DNA of 64,000 nucleotides from Euryodendron excelsum (lineage: Eukaryota; Streptophyta; Magnoliopsida; Ericales; Pentaphylacaceae), in NCBI GenBank assembly GCA_033060915.1, contig CM065377.1, positions 56,010,683 through 56,074,682 on the forward strand. The letters are read 5' to 3'. Both the position numbers and the translations under genes were made by a program. Below the pieces are notes generated by a model. That model was given only the letters and a program-made list of their open reading frames with translations, did not search any database and was not told the DNA's origin. Shown here one piece after another: positions 21,801 through 33,800 of the stretch (position 1 is its first letter; every line of letters begins with the position of its first letter).

Positions 21801-24800
21801 AGCATGCTATGAAGCTACTTCACAGGCTCTATGGTTAAGAAATTTTATCGCAGGATTAAGGGTCATAGATTCTATATCGAGACCATTAAGACTTTACTGT
21901 GATAATTTGTTTGTAGTTTATTTCTCTAAAAATAACAAAAGTGGCATCTGAAACAAACATATTGACATAAAGTATTTTGTTGTCAAAGAGAAAGTAAAGA
22001 TGCAGGATGTAGCTATTGAGCACATTAGCACCGAGTTGGTGGTTGCAGATCCCATGACTAAAGCATTGTCAGCTAAAGTGCATCATGGTCATGTGGAGCA
22101 TATGGGACTTATTAGCTCATTTACTGTTTAATTTGGCTTTCTTATTTTAGTAATTCACAAATTGTGAATAATTTTTAAATATTTTTAGAGAATAAAGACA
22201 TGACTTTAATTGTGCACATAAAATAATTGTCATATATGATATCCATTGGGATAAATAAAGTATGACCTCAAATGACTAGTATGTAGTCATTGATAAAGTA
22301 TTAAAGTACCTCATTAAGTCCTTATTGGGAACTGCCATACATTGTAATACATGGAAGGGAATACATATTAAAGGTACAACCGCCATGATTCATGATTAGT
22401 ACTCACTAATAGAGTAAGAGGTCTAAGGATTGGGCATTTTGTGGCCATAATACGGTGTCTATCACTCATATAGTTTTCATGTGTCTAGTGGACCAAGTGG
22501 GAGAATGTAAGACAAGTCTCTTTAGGGTGGCCCACTTGCCACATGTATAAAGTATATACATATATATCCCTAATATATATTGTATATTTATCTATTTGTT
22601 AGTTAGTTATAAGTGATGATAGGGATAATTATCCACTCCATGTGAAACACTAGTGGTGGTTGGCTAAGACCTATCAACTCCCCATTATCAGATAATGGTT
22701 CCTTGATGGAAGGAACCAATAAGAATAAAGATAAGGGTCCTTAGCCTCGCAATTATATATTACCTGTGATATCCATCGTTCAAGGAATTAAGTCCTGCAT
22801 AGGTTAGAAGATCTTATATATAGAGAGTTCTGTATACAGAGAGTGTGAGAGGGAAATAACTTAGGTTTGCAGAAGCACAGAAAGCAAGTTCACTTAGACA
22901 ACAATGGCTGGAGGTTAGTACACATATATTTATTAATATATGATTAATATTTTCGCTGCGTATACATGCATATATATTACGGTTATTATATATGTGTATG
23001 TATAATTTATCTTACACCAAATGGACGACTGTAAGGTTGAGTTCTCGAATTTTCTTTGTTCAGATTCTTTTGGGTTCCCTTTTCCAATCACTCAAATATT
23101 TGGTTGCATTCAGGACCTGTGAAATCAGAAACAAGAAGGGTTCATATAGTTTATGAAATCCTAGTTAAACTTAGTAATCGTATTAGTTTTCTTAAGTATA
23201 ATAACATGCTTCATGGCATGCTGATTGGTTTGTGTTAGAGCTTATTATTTTCCTACTCTTTCTTATAAGGGTAGTCTTGTAATTTAATTACATATGTAAC
23301 TAGTATATATGCAAGCTAAGGTGCAGGGGATTACTTTCCGTAACCCTAAGCTTATTCTGTTTCCTCTAATTTCTCTCTATCTCTCTTTTCTCTACTTCAT
23401 CTTCCTTCATCTAAACTTAAGTTTCACTTTAACTTGGTATCAGAGCACTTCGATCCTCACCTTAAACCTATAAAAAAAACATCATAGAAAATTCGCTTGC
23501 TGTGAGTAAGGCTGACGTCATCATCCATATGGATGATGTCATGCTGACGTTAGCACCCGTACGGTCGCCAAAGGTCAAGACCCCCCTTTTCTGACTCATT
23601 GGAACCTGCTGATTCTCATGGTGATTTTTTTCATGATTTTTAAAAATCATCTGGTACATCATTTGTTGGACTTTGTGGGCTGTTTTAGGTGGTCGGCCCT
23701 TTCCCCAAGGGCTGGTTTGGCTTTGTTGGTTGCTTTGCTGGCTTTGTTAGTGCTGATACAGTATTCTCTAGGCTCTGTGGTGGTTGCTTTGGCTATTTGG
23801 CCTGTGTTTGGACTTTGTTGGTTGCGTTTCTGCCTCTCTTACTGGTTTCTTGTTGATTCCCTTGTTTCTCTTGGCTGTTTTGTGCACACTCGTGGGTGTC
23901 TCTTGTGGCGTTGCTTCCTATTGGTTGATTGTACAGTTCCCTGTCTTCTATGATTACTTCAAAGGCTTCCGAGTCCAAAACGTATGACCCCAAATCCTCT
24001 CTGGTTAAGGAGGATGATTTGACTCGATCCATTACCTCAAAGCGATTGGATGGTCTGAATTATCTTGTCTAGGCTCATGCCGTAAAAGTATTTCTTTGTG
24101 GCAAACGCAGATTGAAATATATCACCAATCTTCCTTCTTCACCCGATAACCCTCTTTCTGATGATTGGCTAGCTAAAGATTCTATTGTTATGGGGTTGTT
24201 ATGGGGCAGTCTGGAGTCTCACATTACTATTATAGTCGAATTTTATGATTCGTCTAAGAAGATTTGGGATTCACTCGTTGAATCCTTTTCCCAATAGAGT
24301 AATGTATACTGGGTCTTTAAGCTGTATGAGAAGATCTTCACCACTAAACAATCTAGGAAGTCCTTGTATAATTATTATAGTACTCTCAAGAATTTATGGG
24401 AGCAGTTGTTGCAACATCGCCCATTTACTCTTGATTTAGAGCAATGAAGCGACATTGGGAGGACTTTACAATGGCCTCTTTGCTTTCTGGTTTGGATTCT
24501 GATCTCTGTGACTTTAAGGATCAAATTTTTGCTAGTAAGACCTTGCCTACTGCTGCCAATGCTTATTCTCAATTGTTGTGGTCATCTTTGGGAAAACCTC
24601 CTATTCGTAATACCTCTATTTCACCTTCCTCGGAGTCTTCTGCCTTAGTTACTCATAGTGGCGGCCATGGTTCCTTTCGTGGTGGTGGCGGAAACCGCAA
24701 TTCTCATGGTGACAGTTTTCGTGGTACTTCTAGTGGTCGTGGTGGTTCTTCTGGCCGTAGTCCTGGTACTCAAGGCTGCAATAATATTAAGTGTACTCAT

Positions 24801-27800
24801 TGTGGTGGTACCAATCATATTGAGCCATGGTGTTAGACGAAGTATTGTAAGCCCAACTATGTGCATAATGTTAGTGATGATTCTCCTGATGCTCTTCTCA
24901 CTCAACTTAATGATATCGTTCAGTACCTGCATACTGCACTTCCCTCCTCCTCTACTGCTTAGCTTAGTAAGATTGTTCAAACTCTGCGTCTTACTCTCCC
25001 ATCCTCTTCTACTGCTACATTAGCTAATTCAGGTAATATTCCTGGTGTAGCTACTTCCTCCCGATCTTGGGTCATTGATTCTGGAGTTAGCTCTCACATG
25101 TCTGGTAACTCTTTCTTATTTTCTAATTTGCGTTCTCTTAACCATCATATTATTTTGGCTAATGGCTCCTCTCGGCCTGTTGGTGGTACGAGGGTTTTAC
25201 ATCTTAATGCAAACCTTTCTTTACCCTTCAGTCTCTATGTTCCTCAGTTTCTTTCAACTTGCTTTCAGTTAGCCAACTGACTAAAGTTTTACATTGTTCG
25301 ATAACCTTTACTCCTACTTCATGTGTCTTTCCGGACTGATTGGTTTGGAGAATGAGAAGAATGACCTGTATTTTCTAGATTCAGCTTGTTCTTCTCCTAC
25401 CATTTCATCTGTATTGAGTGCTACCGTCTCTCTTCTCGAGTGGCATTTTCATTTGGGCCATTCTTCCTTAGCCAAACTTAATTCAGCTATCCCTAATTTA
25501 AGTCATGTGTCTCATTTAGAGTGTGAAGCTTGTCAATTAGGAAAACATCACCGTAGTTCATTTCCTAGTTGTGTTCTTTGTCGTTAGTTTGAGTATTTTG
25601 ATGTAGTCCATACGGACATATGGAGTCCTTCTCGAACTCCTACTATTAATGGATTTTTATATTTTGTGATATTTATTGATGATTATTCCCGCATGACTTG
25701 GTTGTTTTTAATGAAACAGAGATCTGAATTATCTTATATTGTTTTGAGATTTTATAATGAGATCTTTACTCAATTTGGTAAACATATAAAGATTTTGTGT
25801 TCTGATAATGCCTTGAAATATACCCAGTCTATTCTCCAGTCCTTCTGTGTTGATCATGGTATTATTCACCAAACGAGTTATGTTCATACATCTTAACAAA
25901 ATGGTGTTACTGAACGCAAACATCGTTATCTATTGGATGTTGCTTGCACCATGTTATTTAACATTTAGGTTCTAAAACATTTTTGGGGGGATGCGGTTCT
26001 TACTGCTTGTCACCTTGTTAATTGAATGTCTTTGGTAGTTCTAGCTAACACATCTCCTTTCTCTCTCTTATATCCTAATTCTTCTCCTTTTTCCATTACT
26101 GCTCATATATTCGGTTATGTTGCCTTCATTCATAATCTTGATACTGGTTTAGATAAATTATCTCCTCGAGCTCACAAGTGTATTTTCCTTAGGTATTTTC
26201 GAACTTAAAAAGGCTATCGTTGCTATTATCCTTTCTCTTGCCGGCACTTTGTGAGCACCGATGTTACCTTTTTTGGGTCTACACCCTTTTTCTCTACCAA
26301 GGGTCAAGACTTGTCAATCGACCTTATCTATTATCGTGAGGGGGAGCCTTCTTTTCTTACCCCTACTCTTCTATTACCCTTGTCTCCCTTTCTTCCTTCA
26401 TTCATTCCTTTTCATGTTCCTAACCCTCTATTACAGGTTTAGCAATGCTCCAGGACTTACCCAGTTGTCCCTTATGGCTCGACTTTTGTATTTTATTCGT
26501 CTGAGGTTCTTGTTGTCCCTATCTTTTCTTCAGAGTCTAACGATCTACCCATTGCTTTTCGTGGAGGTAAACGCACTTGTACTCAATATCCTATTGCTCA
26601 GTTTGTATGTTATAATCGTACTTCGTCATCTTTCCATTCCTTTGCTTGTGCCATGTCCTCTATTTCTGTTCCTTCTTCTTATCAACAGACTTTGTCTTCG
26701 ACTGGCTGGAAGAATGCTATGGATGAAGAGATGCGTGCTCTTTATTCTAATAAGACTTAGAAACTTACTTCTCTTCCACATGGCAAACAAACAGTGGGTT
26801 GTCATTGAGTTTACACTGTTAAGTATCTTCCTGATGGCTCTGTTGAGAGTCTTAAGGCCTGCTTGGTTGCTAAAGGATACACTCAAACTTATGGTATTGA
26901 TTATCTTAAAACCTTCTCTCCTGTTACTCGCCTTAATTCCGTTCGGATTTTATTGATTGTTGTTGTTACTCGCTCCTGGCATTTATATCAGCTTGATATA
27001 AAGAATGTCTTTATTCATGGAGATCTTCAGGAGGAAGTTTATATGGATCAGCCACCTGGCTATGTGGTTTCTGGTTGTAAGAATCTTGTTTTTCGCCTTC
27101 GCAAGGCACTATATGGTCTAAAGCAATCTCCTCGTGCCTGGTTTGATCGATTTAGTACCGTCGTGCTTAACTGTGATTTCCAGCTCTCCACCTATGATCA
27201 CTCTGTGTTTGTTCGTTATTCTTCTACTAGTACCGTTGTCTTGATTGTTTATGTTGATGATATTATGATTTCTGGGAGTGATTCTGCTAGTATTGATGAT
27301 TTGAAACATCATTTGAGTATATAGTTTCATACAAAAGATTTGGGTGTTCTTCGTTATTTCTTTGGGATTGAGGTTAAACGTTCTTCTCAGTGCATTTCTC
27401 TTTCCCAACAGAAATATGTCTTTAATCTTTTATCTGAGACTGGCCTTTTGGGTACTCGCCCAGGTGAGACTCCTATGGATTCCACTGGATGCTAGGCATG
27501 GAGATCTCTTTCTTAATGTTGGCCACTATCGGTGACTCATTGGCAAATTGATTTACCTTATTGTTACTCGCCCTGACATTACTTATGCTATCAAGGTTGC
27601 CAGTCAATAGATGCATACTTCTCGTGATCCACATTTTAATGTCGTTTGTCTGATTTTGCGATATCTGAAAGGCGCCCCTGGCCATGGATTGTTATATTAG
27701 CCTTCTATTTCTTTGTCTGTTACTAGTTTTAGTGATGTTGACTGGGCTGGTAGTCGTTCTGATAAACGATCCACCTCTAGTTATTGTACCTTTGTTGGTG

Positions 27801-30800
27801 GCAATCTTATTACTTGGCGGAGTAAGAAGCAGCATGTTGTTGCTCGCTCTAATGTTGAAGCTAAGTATCATGCTATGACTCATACTGCTTCCAAGATTAT
27901 GTGATTTCGCTCCTTACTTCAGGATTTTAGCCTTGTTATCCTTACTCCTATGCCGATGTGTTGTGAAAATCAGGCTGCCATATTTATCGCCAATCATCCT
28001 GTTTTCCATAAGCGTACTAAACATATTGAAATTGATTGTCACTTTATCCGGGATCTTTTGCTACAGAAACAAATAGCTACTCCCTATGTTCGTTTCAACT
28101 CTGAGTTGAGCAATATTTTCTCAAAGCTGTTAACTGGATCTTCTTTTTAGTCTTTGTGTTCCAAGCTGGGTATATTTGATGTATATGCTCCAGCTTAAGG
28201 GGGAGTGTTAGAGCTTATTATTTTGCTACTCTTTCTTATAAGGGTAGTCTTGTAATTTGGTAACATATCTAACTAGTATATATGCAATCTAAGGTGTAGG
28301 GATTACTTTATGTAATCCTAAGCCTATTTTGTTTCCTCTACTTTCTTTCTCTCTCTCTTTCTTCTTCTTCATCTTCCTACATCTAAACCTAAGTTTCGCT
28401 TCAACTATTTGGAACCTCTAAATTCTAATTGTTCATAGTCTTTTGGATGGGTTTATCCTTGGTTATGATTTTCATTGCTTACCTATAGAAAGAATAAAAA
28501 GAAAATAAGAAAACAAGAAGGGAGGATTTTTTTTTTAAATTTTTATTTTTTGAACATGCAATACAAAGCTAAAAGCAACTAAGAAACATCTTAAACTAAA
28601 ATACGAACTAGCTCGGACGGGAGAGCATGCATAGGTACAATAGAGTTTAATAGCCTAGATATGACTTTGGTAGCTAACCAATGTGTAGCCATATTCGCAG
28701 AACGTCGACACCATTCAAAAGACCAACTCTCGCCTTCCATCAATGCCCAAATATCTTCTATAAGCACCTTAATGTCCCAAGGGCAAGAACCATCCTTCTG
28801 GGACAAAACTTGAATCAGATGCAAAGAGTCACTCTCTATAATAATATTCTTCAAGTTCATTGATTTTGCCATTCCACAAGCAATACGAGCAGCCCAAGCT
28901 TCAGCTGCCAAAGCTAATGAAACTTTCATTCGGCCAAAGTTTGTTCTATGAACCGTGCCTAAGTTGTCTTGAACCAAGACTGCAAAAGTTGCTTCTTGAT
29001 TAATTGGACCTTGGGAGGATTATTTACAATTAATTGGGCCTTTTACAGAATTAGTAGTACCAATCAGTTCATGTGATCTTATCTCCTATTAGCCCATAGA
29101 AATGCTGATAATTGTTGTATAACATAACTCTAAAAAAATAGATCAAAATCAGACCTCACCTGCTCAAATTTCATGAATTATGCATAATTTCTATGTTTCA
29201 ACAATTTCAAACAGAAACAAATGACTATGATTATCTTTGTGAAGGATTTGTGTTGTTGGTTTGCTTTGATAACTGTCGCATGCACACATACGTGTATAGA
29301 TATTTTTGTTATTTTCACGATTGGTCTTTTACAACATATTTTTGCAAAAATTGGAAAGAAATTTTTCGAAATAGTACAAAAATATTAATTAATGTGGAAG
29401 CTTGAAACTGAAATAATTTAACTAGAGAAATTTTATTTATTCTAATATTCACTTGCTCCTTTGTTCTACATACTTAATATAGAACTCCTGTTCTATAATA
29501 ATTGAAGTACTTCTAAGTTCTAAGAGTATTGTAATAAAATCCTTAATTGAGCATCTAAATTACTAGGGTCCTCCAATTTTTATTTTTATTTTTAATTTTT
29601 TTGTGGAATTCTATATTCCAAAAACAGAAGTGTTAGTGTCTTTAGTGTTGGCATATTTAATAAACAAAAGCACTTTGAGTGTAATGTTCTTGCAGAAATA
29701 GAAAATCATAATTGAAGCGGTCAAATGCGATAAGAATGGGCCAAGGAGGTGTACGAACTATGGTGAAACGTTCGAACTTAACAGAATTCACCATGTTACA
29801 AACTTCATTTCCTACTTAATTTTGGAAGACTAATTCATGCTAGATTAGAATTACACTTTGACGATAACTTCTTCTATTACAAAGAGGGTACGAGGGGTTG
29901 CTTTTAAAGGTATCTTATTGAGAGTGTTATGAGCTTTCATTTGCAAAAGTATCTCTCAAGTTATGAGGGAGTTGTTTCTATTTCAATAAGACAATCTTGG
30001 TGGATCTAGATTAGGGCATGGACGCATCCAATAGTGTTGAGGATTCAACATTTAATCAAGTGCATTAGGAATCATATCGAGGAATTGATACGTACAAGGA
30101 GAGTACACCCAAAGTTCGTGAGGAGTGACACCTGAAAGCAAGAGATTTATTAGGGTGGGTATGTAATTGTGAACTTTTAAGTTATTCTACATAGTGCATT
30201 GATTAGCTAACCTAGGCCCCGCTGGGTATTCCTAGTTGTGTTTTCCATAAAAAAACCGTGTCTCATGTGATTGTTTGATTGCTTTTACATATTTGGTTTG
30301 ACATACGATTGTTGCATGCATTAGTAAAAGAATAGGGTTAATGTGAGCATTAAATCTATTCCCAAACCCTCTCAGGTCGCAACATTCTGGCTAAGTCTAT
30401 GTGACAAGGATAAATGTTATTTCAAAAAGCATTGTTAGTTCGATTGCTTATACCGTTGAATTAAGGTAAGGAGGGGCAGGACAAGAAAGATAGGTAAAAT
30501 AGGTGAATGGATCTATCAAAACTTAGAAGCTTGATAAATTGAGGACAAGGTTTGAAAAAGTTGCCTAAGTTAATTCAATCTTGTGCAATAATGACCAATA
30601 ATATACCAGGAAAGAGTCATTTGGTTGAAGCTGGACAAGAGGAAAGACAAAAAATAAAATAAAATGTTGCAGTGGAGGCAATACAAACAAGTGCTCCATG
30701 ATTCAATAGAAGATATGAACCTAAACAGAGTAAATGACAAAAAGTTTTTTGGATGGCCATCACTGACAAAGTCTGGGGGTGTGGATTTGCCTATAGTCGA

Positions 30801-33800
30801 TTAATTAGTCTAAAAATCTAACTATAAGAACATGTCAATTATCTAGGTATGTCAATCTTATATGCAACTCTAAAGTAATAAAGTAAAGAGACAAGACTCA
30901 TAGGATTTTAGCGTGGAAACAATATCAACTAGGGAAGAAACCACGGGACTACACACAACTACTAACATACTCAACATTATATCTTTGAATAGTTATAAGA
31001 ATAAACTTACAACCCAACACGTTGATCCACAACTCCATGTTAATCCACAACTATGGTAGAAGTTTCAGACTTGATCATTAAATACCCACAATTCACTATT
31101 CTCCCGTGCTATCGACGTTAACCTTTGGAATCTGCTAAAAAAGATATGTGTGAAGTTTGTTGTTGACCAGAAGAAACACTCTGATTATCTGGGAGGTACG
31201 ATAAAGCTCTCTAAACAGCTATATGATCTCTCTTCAATTGTGTTAATTTTTTCTCTAGGGTTTAGAGGTTTCATATAGAGTCTGGAGTGTTTATAGAACC
31301 TTGGACGTAGTGTAAGTCACATTAGGAAGTTTTCAAACTCGACAAGAATTTAAATTTGGAAGTCCTCGAATCTGTGTAGCGTTTGAACGGTCTGGCCCAC
31401 CGTTCGAATGCAAAGAAGAATCTTTGTTCTCTCTGTTTTGCCTTTGCTATAGCATCATGATTCATTCCTACACTTTAACATGTCTATCTAAATACTGGAA
31501 TTACTTACAAAGTGCTTTTGCTCAAAATTCGTCAATTTAAAAATCTAACAATCTCTCCTTTTGACAATTCTATGACAAAACATAATAAATAATAATTTTA
31601 CAAATAAATAACTTGAAACGACAAGTGTAGGATATAATCAAGATCTCAGCATGTCCAGATTGACACCTATTGCCTGCACATCCACACCTTAAAAACTCAC
31701 GAAATGCTAGTGTGGGAAGAAAAATAATATAACTTAATATAAATAAGATAAAGATCCCCAATATATTACTCCCATTTTTTTGGTACAAATTGACAAATCA
31801 TACTCACGAGAAAGGAGGAAAGAATATTATAAAAAATAGAGATTTATATCATATGAAATCTACCTCCTTTGCACAATCCTAAGAAAAAATACTTCTAAAA
31901 AGTTTGACAATAAATCAAGTAGTATCTTATGATAAGTAGGAAGTAAATCTCATGACCCAAGCATTAAAATAGACAGAAAATACACTCAGTGAATTAAAAA
32001 GTTCAACATATTAGGCACAAAGGTATAATTTGTAGACATAGCTATGTGGGTGTTCTCGGTGAACTCGAAAGCTATAGACATATGCAAACTTTTAGCAGAG
32101 ATCAAAGTTAATAAGTCTATTCAAATTCTTGGAAAAGTTACACATCTAAAATAACGACCAATCATGCTAGTGCGATTCAAATATGAAAAACTCCTCCTTA
32201 ATTGAGCGCAACATTTGAACTTTTTAAGAGCTGAATTTGTTTTTTTTTTAGTAACTCGCATTTTTTCTCTTGTTGAGCAAGTTCAACGCTTAAAAACATA
32301 GTAGCCCTTTCTACGATTTTATCCAAAGGGTGCATATTTTGATATACATCCATAGTGGTTTTCATACATGTCAAGGTAGGGAGTTAATGATAGAAGTATG
32401 ATACATGAACATTGGTCACACTAGTGTGCAACTCTCGTAAAGAATATGAGAATAAATCAAACTAACAAAAATCAAATACATAGCTCATGCAAATCAGTTA
32501 CACCAAATGTACTCAAGTGCACATGACTTATGTTTCCAGATTTACTCACAATGTAGGCAAAGATGAAGAAATTTAAATCTAGATAATCTATTTAGCGCCT
32601 AACAATGTATAACATCATTGTCATGAACAATTACTCAACAAATCACAAAAATACTAATGACCTATAGTCAGAAAATATTTTTGGTATTTTTGAAATTTTC
32701 TAAAAGAAAATAATTCCTAAAATCTACAACTATGGTCATAGCACTTAGAACAAAAGAATAAGAATTAAATAACTTACCATGCTATGTAAATCAAGACTCT
32801 AATCAGAAAGGTTAACCCCTACAAAATTTTTAAGGGTATTCAGGACCTGTAAATCAAATTTTATAATCCAGACAGATTTAGTAATTTTTTATTTTGAAAT
32901 TTCTTGTTTGAGTTGAGAAACTTGTATGTTGAGATCTTTAATCTGTTGGTGTAGGGCATTACCAGGCATTCTTGGTTGCTTTTGATGAAAAGATTTTTGT
33001 AACATATTGCACCTAGGCTTGGTATGTCCCACAATATCACAATGATGACAAATAAGAACAAACTTTGATCGAATGCTTTGCTGTTCAGGAAACTATCAAC
33101 TGTTCGAACTCCTACCCTTACCATTTGAACTCCATTACTGGCCGTTCAAACGTCGGGCGTCCGAACGCATACTTTTCCAGTTCGAACGTTGTCTAGAGTT
33201 GAAATTCACAAAATCAGGAACGTACCTAGGATATTTTATTTGTTTTTGATTTCTTGAGGGTTCTAGCACGTCTTGGTATGTCTCTAACTTTGATAGATCT
33301 ACTTGTGGAATAAATATCGGTATTTTGCTCCATGATTTTCCATCAAATCCGATCCTATCTTTATCTCCAAATGTTTTTAATTGCTTCAAATGTGATCAAT
33401 CTTCTTGAAACTTATGTTGAAACCCTTGAGAGAATATTTAGTACGAGACAAATCATATTTAACAATTTCAATTTCTTTCTCAAGATTCTTGTTTTTCTCA
33501 AGTGCTTCAAACAAACCCTTTTTTTAGTTACAATCATTTTTTTTGAAAGGGTAGTCTTATCAGTCTCAAGTTGAGTAATTAGGGTTTGGCTTTCATTATA
33601 TCTCTTTAAAAGATTTTCTTGCTCTTTTTGACAATTAGATTGATGGCCAAATCTTGGTTAATCTTCTCCAAACTTGTCAGTTTAAACTTTAGTTTTTCAT
33701 TTTTCTTAAACAACCATCAAAAGGGTAATCACATTTTCCGCAGGATTATCTGGTTCAAGGCAAGTTGACTCAATACAATTTTTAGGAATTTACTCAGACT

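Larger units (their letters stand above)
14913..22131 (+). pseudogene. Copia 2 gag-pol (broken)
   Basis: Gag starts in [20 protein letters not shown] and is cut at DEPPP by LTR B (15079-18332). It resumes as [20 protein letters not shown]. The zinc knuckle at about 18910 reads [14 protein letters not shown], the last Cys replaced by Tyr. Protease motif [10 protein letters not shown] is at about 19046. Integrase has [32 protein letters not shown] and NGVAESRNR (19470-20145). Reverse transcriptase has [17 protein letters not shown] (about 20929) and [11 protein letters not shown] (about 21147). About 13 codons are missing just before YVDD, causing a frameshift. RNase H runs to 22131 ([22 protein letters not shown]). 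Other stops are present, e.g. near 19735 and 20144. Confidence 0.88.
13103..23016 (+). mobile_element. Copia element 2 (full-length, with nested solo LTRs)
   Basis: Ty1/copia element in intron 1, same strand as the gene. Perfect 5-bp target duplication CCAAA at 13098-13102 and 23017-23021. LTRs are 13103-13606 and 22506-23016, beginning TGTAAGACAAGTC. A canonical tRNA-Met primer site, TGGTATTAGAGCC, is at 13610-13622 and a polypurine stretch, GTGGGAGAA, precedes the 3' LTR. Gag is interrupted by LTR B, itself containing LTR C. Numerous stops and a deletion in reverse transcriptase make it inactive. Confidence 0.94.
23233..28406 (+). mobile_element. Copia element 3 (full-length, degenerate)
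   Basis: Small-LTR Ty1/copia element in intron 1, same strand as the gene, 216 bases after copia 2. LTRs are 23233-23434 and 28206-28406, both TGTTAGAGCTTATTATTTT. The primer site TGGTATCAGAGC is at 23435-23446 and the polypurine tract AAGGGGGAG at 28197-28205. Flanks are GTTTG (23228-23232) and ATTTG (28407-28411), a 5-bp duplication with one mismatch. Short 200-bp LTRs and about 5.2 kb length are common in compact copia lineages. Multiple stops; inactive. Confidence 0.92.

Noticed and set aside
23618..23953. Hydrophobic open frame resembling a membrane protein
   Set aside because: Lies in the copia 3 leader between primer site and gag; the T-rich sequence gives hydrophobic codons by chance.
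26261..26956. 231-residue hydrophobic open frame
   Set aside because: Out-of-frame shadow of the copia 3 integrase-RT region, whose recognisable motifs are in another frame.
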